From: Melioribacteraceae bacterium | GTDB lineage: Bacteria; Bacteroidota; Ignavibacteria; Ignavibacteriales; Melioribacteraceae | Assembly: GCA_027030245.1 (NCBI GenBank) | Contig: JALVFE010000026.1 | Span: forward strand, 1-64,000 | Reading direction: 5' to 3' | Length of the DNA: 64,000 nucleotides | Shown here: positions 57,075 to 64,000 of the stretch, one piece after another | How positions within the stretch are numbered: position 1 is the stretch's first letter | Layout of the letters: every line of letters starts with the position of its first letter | Notes under the pieces: generated by a model | What the model was told of the DNA's origin: nothing | The model's input: only the letters and a program-made list of their open reading frames with translations | Databases searched by the model: none | Translations under genes and position numbers: made by a program

Positions 57075-58401
57075 TGGTGTTACACAAAGTAAAGATTGGC
57101 AGATAGTAGAAAATTCAATACTTGCAAATTTGGAAAAGTCAAGAGTTGATGCCAACTCGGAACTTAAGCCGGGCAGTTTAAAGCTTCCTCATCCTTACTT
57201 ATCAATTGCCGAGGGAAGAAATCTTTTGTTTTACTGGGATACTTACTATACAAACTTAGGAATATTGCATAATAAAGATTTGCGTCATTATGCCTTAGGT
57301 GCAACTGAGAATTTACTATATTTGGTAGAACAGTTAGGTTATATTCCTAACTCAACCGAACAATGGGGGTTGAATAGATCGCAAATTCCTTATTTATCTA
57401 TGATAGTTAGAGAAATCTATGAAACTTCTGAAACTAAAAATAAAGAATGGCTCAAAAATGCTTATTTCACAATTAAAAAAGAGTATGAGTTTTGGACGAA
57501 TACAAATTCCAATAATATTGAAGAGCATAAAACGAATATCCCCGGCTTGCAACGATATTCACATCATGCTACAGAAGAAGAAATGCTAACTTTTTATAAT
57601 GAAATAGCAAGAAGATTTGATTTTGGAGAGTTGAGTCGTAAAGAAAAATTAAAACTTGCAGACCACTGGCTAGCGGAAGCAGAAGCAGGACTTGATTTTA
57701 CACCCCGTTTTGAAAATAGATGTGCGGATTTTATCCCTGTATGTCTTAACTCAAATTTATATACTTATGAAGTAAATTTTAATTGGATGGTTAAGGAATT
57801 AAATTTATTGGATCAACCGGATTGGGCCGGTTTAGCTAAACAGCGTGCGGAATTGATTAATAAATATTTGTGGAATGAAGAACGGGGACTCTATTTGGAT
57901 TATGATTCTAAAAACAAAAGACATTCAAATGTAGCCTCTGTTATTAACTTTTATGCTATGTGGGCGGGAATCGCTTCCCCGGCGCAAGCTAAGAAAATTG
58001 TAGAAAACTTACGGCTTTTTGAATACGAATATGGTATTACCGTTTGTGAGAAAATGAATCATGAACGGACTTATCAATGGGATTATCCTGCTGGTTGGCC
58101 CCCGGTACATTGTTATGTGGTAAAAGCACTGGATAAATATGGTTATAAAAAAGAAGCTCTGAGAATTGCTAAAAAATACATTGATTTGGTAACACGAAAC
58201 TTCAATGAACCCAAACCACCCCAAGTTTATGATCCGGAAACAGACAGAATAATTTATAGAACAAAAGGAAAAATTTACGAGAAATACAATGTTGTAACAG
58301 GAGAACTATTTGATGGCGAGTATGCTTCCAATGAATTTATGGGCTGGTCAACAGGTGTATTTCTTTACCTAAAGAAATACGTTGAAAGAACAAGAAAATA
58401 A
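57064..58401 (+). CDS. GH37 trehalase-like glycosidase without signal peptide
   Basis: 445 residues of an (alpha/alpha)6 barrel. Segments match GH37 order: AEGRNLLFYWDTYYTNLG, WGLNRSQIPYL, EAEAGLDFTPRF (Asp at the general acid position of GWDFS), YQWDYPAGWPPVH and GEYASNEFMGWSTGVFL (Glu region). True trehalases have PGGRFxExYYWDSYW and GWDFSSRW; the differences and the locus argue for another disaccharide. AAGGA lies before the ATG inside the upstream gene. No signal peptide, so cytoplasmic. Confidence 0.78.
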   Translation: MQNNGVTQSKDWQIVENSILANLEKSRVDANSELKPGSLKLPHPYLSIAEGRNLLFYWDTYYTNLGILHNKDLRHYALGATENLLYLVEQLGYIPNSTEQWGLNRSQIPYLSMIVREIYETSETKNKEWLKNAYFTIKKEYEFWTNTNSNNIEEHKTNIPGLQRYSHHATEEEMLTFYNEIARRFDFGELSRKEKLKLADHWLAEAEAGLDFTPRFENRCADFIPVCLNSNLYTYEVNFNWMVKELNLLDQPDWAGLAKQRAELINKYLWNEERGLYLDYDSKNKRHSNVASVINFYAMWAGIASPAQAKKIVENLRLFEYEYGITVCEKMNHERTYQWDYPAGWPPVHCYVVKALDKYGYKKEALRIAKKYIDLVTRNFNEPKPPQVYDPETDRIIYRTKGKIYEKYNVVTGELFDGEYASNEFMGWSTGVFLYLKKYVERTRK

Positions 58402-58429
58402 CTGCTATAATTAAATAATTTATAACTAA

Positions 58430-61195
58430 ATGAACTTATTAAACAAAAAGATAATAATACTTTTCTTACTATTACGAATATTATTAGTAGGACAAAATAA
58501 TGTTTCGTTGTCTAAAGTTACGGTTTCTTCATTAAAATGTGACTACCTGAAAAATCCTTTGGGAATTGATAACTTGCAACCACAATTAAGTTGGGAAATA
58601 CATTCTCCGGTTAGGGGAGAAAAACAAACCGCTTATCAAATAATAGTTGCAAGTTCTAAAGAAAAATTATTACAAAATATCGGAGATGTGTGGGATTCAA
58701 AAAAAGTTAATTCTTCCCAATCCGTTCAAGTGCAATATGCTGGTAAACCTCTAAGCTCTCGTAAAAGATATTATTGGAAAGTACGTATTTGGGATAAAAA
58801 TAAAATTGTATCTGATTATTCCAAGCCCGCTTCGTGGGAAATGGCCTTACTCGACGATAAAGATTGGAAAGCTAAGTGGATTAGCGCACCAAGAGTTTTT
58901 AACTGGAATAAACGGGGAGAAACGATTATGCACCTCAGTAAAACGGCTCCTCCTCTGCATGATGAACCGTCTCCTCTTTTTCGCAAAGAATTTAATGTTG
59001 ATAGAAAATTAAAATCAGCAAAAATTTATATTACCGGATTAGGATATTATGAGTTGTATATAAACGGGGAAAAAGTTGGCGATCATATTCTCGATCCGGC
59101 TTTTACTAATTATGACAAACGTGTTTTATATTTAACCTATGACATTAAGAAATTTCTGAAAGAAGGAATGAATGCTATTGGTGTTATGCTTGGAAACGGT
59201 TGGTATAATATGATTACCCGTGCTGTTTGGAGTTTTGACAGAGCACCTTGGAAAGATGATCCGGTTTTGCTTTGTCAAATTGAATTGAATTTTGAAGATG
59301 GAAGTAAAAAAATAATTGTTTCCGATAGTAACTGGAAATGTGCTCCCGGACCTATTACTTTTAACAGTATTAGACAAGGTGAAACTTACGATGCAAATTT
59401 AGAACAGGAAGGCTGGAATAAAACCGGCTTCAATGAAAAACAATGGCATAACGTAAGAATGGTTAGAGGTCCAAACGGAAAATTAAAGTCTCAACTTTTG
59501 CCACCTATTAAAGTAATAAAAGAAATTAAACCGAAAAAAATAAACAAAATTAATAATCAAACATTTGTAATTGATTTCGGAGAAAATATTAGCGGGTTTG
59601 TAAAAATTAAAGTCGCCGGTAAAAAAGGACAAAAGATTTTCATTAAATACGGAGAAAGATTAGATAGCGCCGGTTATGTTGACCAAAAAGAAATTAGCAA
59701 GTATGTTAGAGAAGAAAGATTTCAAACCGATGTTTATATCATGAAAGGTAACGGAATTGAAAACTGGCATCCACGATTTACTTATCACGGTTTTCAATAT
59801 GCTGAAATAAAGGGATTTCCTGAAACTCCGAATTCCGAAAATATTCATGCCTGTATTGTGCATACTGCTTTTGATACAGCGGGATATTTTCAATCTTCAA
59901 ATGAACTTTTAAATAAGATTCAAAAAATTACGGTACGTTCTTATCTTAATAATTTCCATGGTTATCCCACTGATTGTCCACACCGTGAAAAACTAGGTTG
60001 GTTAAATGATGCAGAATTAATATCAGAAACAGGTCTGTTTAATTTTCAATCGCAAACAGCTTACAAAAAATTTATTTACGATATATTAGATTCCCAATTA
60101 CCTAACGGACAAATTCCTCCGGTTGTTCCTACTTCCGGCTGGGGTTATCAATGGAATATTGGACCGGCTTATGATAATGCGATTATAACACTTCCTTGGA
60201 ATTTATATATCTATTCGGCCGATTTAAATATTCTAAAGGAGGTTTATCCTAAACTAAAAAAATATTTTGAATACTATCAATTGTATGCAAAAGACAATTT
60301 AGTCGATTTAGGTTTGGGGGATTGGTCTTACGCTAAAACACAAACACCAAAAATCATTACTGCAACTGCTTATTATTATTTTGAAGCAAAATTACTTGGC
60401 AGAATTGCAAAAATATTGGGGTATATAGAAGACTCGAATAAATTTTTTAAAATCTCTGACAATATTAAAACAGCTTTTCAAAACAAAATTTTAAATAATA
60501 TAGATTCAACTATTACACAAACATTATTAGGTTGTATTCTTCATATGGGACTTGTTGATTCTATTAAAACAGATTCGGTTGCTAATCAACTTATTTCTTT
60601 CTTATCAAGGGATAAGATGAATTTAGATTTTGGAGTAATTGGGGCAAAATCTGTTTTAGAAGGATTAACAATAACTGGAAAAACGAAAGTTGCTTATAAT
60701 TTGGTGAACAATACAAACTATCCGGGATGGGGTTATTGGGTTAAAAAAGGAGCAACAACCTTGTGGGAAAGCTGGGATGGAAAAAAACTATCACTTAATC
60801 ACATTATGTTTGGTAGCGTGAGCGCTTGGATTTACAAAGCTATTGTAGGTATTCGTCCCGATCCGGAATATCCCGGATTCAAACATTTTTATATCTCGCC
60901 CTTTTATGCGCAAGATTTAAGTTGGGTTAAAGCCAACTATCAAACTCTGTACGGTAAAATTGGTATCGATTGGAAAAAAGAAAGAAAAAAAATAACTCTA
61001 AAGGTTGAAATTCCGGGAAATACCAGCGCTACAATTGTTTTTCCCGTCCAAAAGATTGAGGAAATTACAGAAAATAACCGGATATTTAACTCAATAGATT
61101 TATATGATTATAAATGTAATGATAGCTCAATTTATCTTACGTTAGGTTCCGGTACCTATACTTTTTCATTTAAAACTAATGAACATTATAAATAA
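58430..61195 (+). CDS. GH78 alpha-L-rhamnosidase, secreted
   Basis: 921 residues with a signal peptide (KKIIILFLLLRILLVGQ). Domains follow the canonical order: N-terminal Fn3-like (NPLGIDNLQPQLSWEI, YYWKVRIWDKN), carbohydrate-binding domain (PSPLFRKEFNV, ITGLGYYELYINGEKVGDHIL), concanavalin-like domain (FVIDFGENISGFVKIKV), catalytic barrel with YPTDCPHREKLGWLNDAELI (general acid Glu) and TLWESWDG, and a C-terminal beta domain. It removes terminal alpha-L-rhamnose in the periplasm or outside. It follows the GH37-like gene by 28 bases. Confidence 0.95.
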   Translation: MNLLNKKIIILFLLLRILLVGQNNVSLSKVTVSSLKCDYLKNPLGIDNLQPQLSWEIHSPVRGEKQTAYQIIVASSKEKLLQNIGDVWDSKKVNSSQSVQVQYAGKPLSSRKRYYWKVRIWDKNKIVSDYSKPASWEMALLDDKDWKAKWISAPRVFNWNKRGETIMHLSKTAPPLHDEPSPLFRKEFNVDRKLKSAKIYITGLGYYELYINGEKVGDHILDPAFTNYDKRVLYLTYDIKKFLKEGMNAIGVMLGNGWYNMITRAVWSFDRAPWKDDPVLLCQIELNFEDGSKKIIVSDSNWKCAPGPITFNSIRQGETYDANLEQEGWNKTGFNEKQWHNVRMVRGPNGKLKSQLLPPIKVIKEIKPKKINKINNQTFVIDFGENISGFVKIKVAGKKGQKIFIKYGERLDSAGYVDQKEISKYVREERFQTDVYIMKGNGIENWHPRFTYHGFQYAEIKGFPETPNSENIHACIVHTAFDTAGYFQSSNELLNKIQKITVRSYLNNFHGYPTDCPHREKLGWLNDAELISETGLFNFQSQTAYKKFIYDILDSQLPNGQIPPVVPTSGWGYQWNIGPAYDNAIITLPWNLYIYSADLNILKEVYPKLKKYFEYYQLYAKDNLVDLGLGDWSYAKTQTPKIITATAYYYFEAKLLGRIAKILGYIEDSNKFFKISDNIKTAFQNKILNNIDSTITQTLLGCILHMGLVDSIKTDSVANQLISFLSRDKMNLDFGVIGAKSVLEGLTITGKTKVAYNLVNNTNYPGWGYWVKKGATTLWESWDGKKLSLNHIMFGSVSAWIYKAIVGIRPDPEYPGFKHFYISPFYAQDLSWVKANYQTLYGKIGIDWKKERKKITLKVEIPGNTSATIVFPVQKIEEITENNRIFNSIDLYDYKCNDSSIYLTLGSGTYTFSFKTNEHYK

Positions 61196-61353
61196 AAAAT
61201 ATGGCGTTTTCCCCTCCGATTAAACTAACAAAAACTTTATCCAAATATTTGTAAGATTTTACTGTCTTAGATTTAATAAACGAAGAAACACGCTTTGAAA
61301 TATTATCAAAACAAATAATTGTCAATTTTACAAACTTTAATTTAGGAACTACT

Positions 61354-63318
61354 ATGATTGATTATTTAAATGGAACCGATTATACAGTTATAATTTTATA
61401 TTTTCTAGTTTTATTAGGCTTGGGTGTATTTTTGCAGAAACGAGCTTCAACTAATATAGAAAGTTACTTCCTGGGTGGTCATAAAGTTCCTTGGTGGGCA
61501 TTGGGTATTTCCGGGATGTCATCTTTTTTGGATATGGCCGGTACAATGTTAATCGTTTCTTTTCTTTTCATGATTGGTCCAAGAGGATTGTATATTGAAA
61601 TTAGAGCCGGCGCTGCTCTTGTATTAGCGTTTGCAATGGCATGGACTGCAAAATGGCATTATCGTTCCAAAGTTATGACAGGTGCGGAATGGATGGAATA
61701 TCGCTTTGGAAAAGGATGGGGAGGAGAATTTGCCAGACTTATTTCAGCAATAGCCGTAATATTTTTTACTATAGGTGCTTTGGCATATTTGGTTAAAGGA
61801 ATCGGGCTCTTTCTTTCTATGTTTTTACCTTTTTCCCCTTTTGTTTGTTCTTTAATTCTGATTGGTATTGCTTCAAGTTATACAATGCTTTCAGGGTTTG
61901 TTGGCGTTGTATATACGGATATTTTTCAAGCGCTCATAATTATACTTGCAGTATTTTATATTTCTTTCTTAGCGTTTATTGAATTTGATAACGCTAATGC
62001 TTTGGCCGATATGGCATATAAAGTTACCGGTAACAAGGAATGGTTAAGCTCCGCTATTCAATGGCATACTTCAATGCCGAAAGGATATGAGGCTTACGAA
62101 GACCTTATGATGTTTGTAATATTCTATTTCTTTCGTTTAATTGTAGGTTCACTTGGCTATGGAGCGGATCCAAAATATTTTGGCGCTCGTAGCGAACGTG
62201 AGGCAAATCTTATAAATCCCGTATGGATATTTTTTATGATGTTTCGCTGGCCTTTAATGATAGGGTTTGCAGTTTTAGGCATACAGATAGTAAACAGTAT
62301 TTTACCGGATCATACAATACTCGAACAAGCAGCAAATATAATCAAAAATCACTTTCCGGATATAACAAAAGAAAAATGGCCGGAATTACTCTCCGGAATT
62401 ATTTACGAACCGCAGCATTATTCCCCTCAGCTTATAGATAGTTTGAAAAGTTTATTGCACAATGATTGGCAAACAAAATTGAATATGATAAGTTTTGAAG
62501 GAACTGTTAATCCGGAAAGAATTATTCCTGCTGTTATTCTTTTCAAAATTCCTATTGGAATTCGCGGGTTAATACTGGTGGCAATTATCGCCGCTTCAAT
62601 GTCAACTTTTGATACGGCTGTCAATACTACTTCCGGTTATTTTATTCGTGATATTTATCAAGCATATATAAGACCAAAAGCCTCTAATCGAGAACTTATA
62701 TACACATCATATTTATTTACAATACTTTTAGTTGTTCTTGGTTTTTTATTAGCATTTACTATTCGTAGTATAAATGATATTTGGGCTTGGTTGATTATGG
62801 GATTAGGTAGCGGTTTTTCTACTGCGCTGATGTTGAAATTCTATTGGTGGAGATTTAACGGTCAAGGCTTTGCAATAGGCACTTTGGTTGGGATGATAAT
62901 TGCTATTCTTCAACGTATGCTCTTGCCGGATTTGGTTGAATGGGTTCAATTTATATTTGTTTCCGGTGCTACTTTGATTGCAATTATTATAACAACTTAT
63001 CTTACAAAACCCACAGATGATAAAGTATTGAAACATTTTTATATGACTACAAAACCTTTCGGATTTTGGAAACCTTACAAAAAACTATTGGATGAAGATG
63101 AAAGAAATAAGATGGAAAAAGAACATCGTAATGATTTGATATCTTTACCTTTTATTCTTGTGGCACAGTTAACTTTGTTTTTAATGCCAATGCAGTTAAT
63201 TATCCATACATACCAAACTTTGGGAATAACATTTATAATATTTGTTATATCGTTAATTGGTGTTTACTGGTTTTGGTATAGGAATTTACCCCAGGAAAAT
63301 AATAATTATGAAAATTAA
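61354..63318 (+). CDS. Sodium:solute symporter family transporter
   Basis: 654 residues with about 13-14 membrane helices. SSS-family landmarks: ESYFLGGHKVPWWALGISGMSSFLDM near the N-terminus (helix 1 and the sodium site) and AIIAASMSTFDTAVNTTSGYFIRDIY (the helix 8 region). GAAGGA-like TAGGAA precedes the ATG. Its position after the rhamnosidase suggests it carries L-rhamnose or a rhamnose-containing sugar across the inner membrane; no other rhamnose carrier is present. Substrate is inferred. Confidence 0.92.
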   Translation: MIDYLNGTDYTVIILYFLVLLGLGVFLQKRASTNIESYFLGGHKVPWWALGISGMSSFLDMAGTMLIVSFLFMIGPRGLYIEIRAGAALVLAFAMAWTAKWHYRSKVMTGAEWMEYRFGKGWGGEFARLISAIAVIFFTIGALAYLVKGIGLFLSMFLPFSPFVCSLILIGIASSYTMLSGFVGVVYTDIFQALIIILAVFYISFLAFIEFDNANALADMAYKVTGNKEWLSSAIQWHTSMPKGYEAYEDLMMFVIFYFFRLIVGSLGYGADPKYFGARSEREANLINPVWIFFMMFRWPLMIGFAVLGIQIVNSILPDHTILEQAANIIKNHFPDITKEKWPELLSGIIYEPQHYSPQLIDSLKSLLHNDWQTKLNMISFEGTVNPERIIPAVILFKIPIGIRGLILVAIIAASMSTFDTAVNTTSGYFIRDIYQAYIRPKASNRELIYTSYLFTILLVVLGFLLAFTIRSINDIWAWLIMGLGSGFSTALMLKFYWWRFNGQGFAIGTLVGMIIAILQRMLLPDLVEWVQFIFVSGATLIAIIITTYLTKPTDDKVLKHFYMTTKPFGFWKPYKKLLDEDERNKMEKEHRNDLISLPFILVAQLTLFLMPMQLIIHTYQTLGITFIIFVISLIGVYWFWYRNLPQENNNYEN

Positions 63319-63701
63319 AAATTCGGATAGTGGAACCTATACACAACTAAAGAGAAAGACAATAAATGAGTACCATAAATTTTTTAATATTATGTTAAAA
63401 AAATAAACTATAACAAATGTATTTAAATTTTCGTTTTTTTATTATATCTATCTTTTACATCTTTTGCTCAAATAGATGAAGTTAATTACTTACTGAGTAA
63501 TATAAAGAAAACTTATAGAAATAAAACAAGACTTATAGACGGACATCTTGGAAATAAATACTGGAATAATCATTCCAAGTATATTCTATTCAAGTATAAA
63601 CTAAAATATTAGTGAAATGAGTAAGAAATAATTTGTGAGTTAAAATAATAAGTTGTCCTATAAAGAACAGTAAGATATAATAGTATGATAGAATATTAAC
63701 A
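63319..63701 (+). other. Gap between symporter and esterase genes
   Basis: No intact gene apart from the relic at 63427-63612. AT-rich, no hairpin of note. Confidence 0.4.
63427..63612 (+). pseudogene. Relic of a secreted protein gene
   Basis: One frame reads like the end of a signal peptide and the start of a mature protein (FVFLLYLSFTSFAQIDEVNY), continuing LIDGHLGNKYWNNHS before a stop. There is no start codon; the frame is preceded by TAA. It looks like the 5' fragment of a lost exported enzyme. Confidence 0.35.
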
Positions 63702-64000
63702 ATGAAACAGAAAATAAAAGAAATATCAAAAGAATTGAAATTATGGAATAAACTACAGGGAACAAACGGTTTAAGCGGACCTGAAGAAGTAAATAAATGT
63801 ATAGGTAACATTTCTATCCCTTCATTATATCTTATTTTACCTGGAAAAAAGAAAGTTACAGATTCAGCGGTTATTCTACTATGCGGTGGTGGGTATGGTG
63901 TTTTGTGTATTGAAGACGAAGCAAATCCGACGGCAAACTGGTTGTTAAAAAACGGAATAACAGTTTTCGTTCTTAAATACAGATTACCTAATGGAAATTA
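63702..64000 (+). CDS. Alpha/beta-hydrolase esterase-like protein, 5' part (runs off the window)
   Basis: The first 99 residues are present and the frame is open to the edge. After a polar start (MKQKIKEISKELKLWNKLQG) come SAVILLCGGGYGVLCIEDEA, the oxyanion-loop type GGGYG motif, and NWLLKNGITVFVLKYRLPNG, both typical of carbohydrate esterases of the BD-FAE/acetyl-xylan esterase type. The nucleophile serine lies beyond the window. No signal peptide at the N-terminus. It may deacetylate oligosaccharides handled by this locus. Confidence 0.75.
   Translation, partial: MKQKIKEISKELKLWNKLQGTNGLSGPEEVNKCIGNISIPSLYLILPGKKKVTDSAVILLCGGGYGVLCIEDEANPTANWLLKNGITVFVLKYRLPNGN

Overview
The window most likely comes from the Ignavibacteria (Ignavibacteriota/Chlorobi side of the Bacteroidota group). 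DNA is AT-rich. Two secreted proteins end in a type IX secretion sorting domain with the QNYPNPFNP start that is very common in that lineage. There is a TonB receptor with a carboxypeptidase-regulatory N-terminus, an ECF sigma/TPR-kinase pair and many lipoprotein signals. No 16S rRNA or species-level marker is present, so this is inference.

Region 1 (1-1.5 kb): the start of an unknown minus-strand gene with a hairpin leader, then a tRNA-Asn(GTT) gene. A three-fold tandem repeat follows, in which each unit is [3' part of the tRNA + terminator + 85-aa GIY-YIG nuclease]. The two displaced tRNA halves are broken by small TCCCGAT/ATCGGGA hairpins. Region 2 (1.5-27 kb) is ordinary genome with some oddities: an M19 dipeptidase lipoprotein, a TypA/BipA GTPase lacking about 100 residues of its G domain, an ECF sigma factor with a membrane Ser/Thr kinase, an IS5-like element with a frameshifted transposase lying at a lipoprotein gene, queE-queD, a CocE-type hydrolase, an aldo/keto reductase, a two-component system, a spondin-domain lipoprotein, a sortilin-like BNR protein, an operon of a very acidic 983-aa protein, Obg and a FecCD/BtuC-type permease, and a soluble histidine kinase with a small partner. 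At 27.4 kb lies a frameshifted outer-membrane protein gene.

Region 3 (28.5-64 kb) is a large locus for a rhamnose-containing glycan, visibly more AT-rich than region 2. An AraC-type regulator diverges from rhaA, the rhamnulose-1-phosphate aldolase/lactaldehyde dehydrogenase fusion, lutC, a fused lutB-lutA-like gene and rhaB. Together they predict L-rhamnose -> L-rhamnulose -> L-rhamnulose-1-P -> DHAP + L-lactaldehyde -> L-lactate -> pyruvate. A DeoR-type regulator then precedes a TonB receptor (no SusD), a beta-helix protein with a T9SS tail, two GH78 alpha-L-rhamnosidases (one without and one with a signal peptide), a creatininase-family amidohydrolase, a DUF4838-like T9SS protein, a class III aminotransferase, a GH2 exo-beta-glucosaminidase-like enzyme, a NodB-deacetylase-like protein overlapping a GH37-like glycosidase, a sodium:solute symporter and the start of an esterase. 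The mix of rhamnosidases with amino-sugar-type enzymes suggests a rhamnose- and amino-sugar-containing polymer as substrate. This locus and the tRNA/GIY-YIG cassette are the two most interesting parts of the window.
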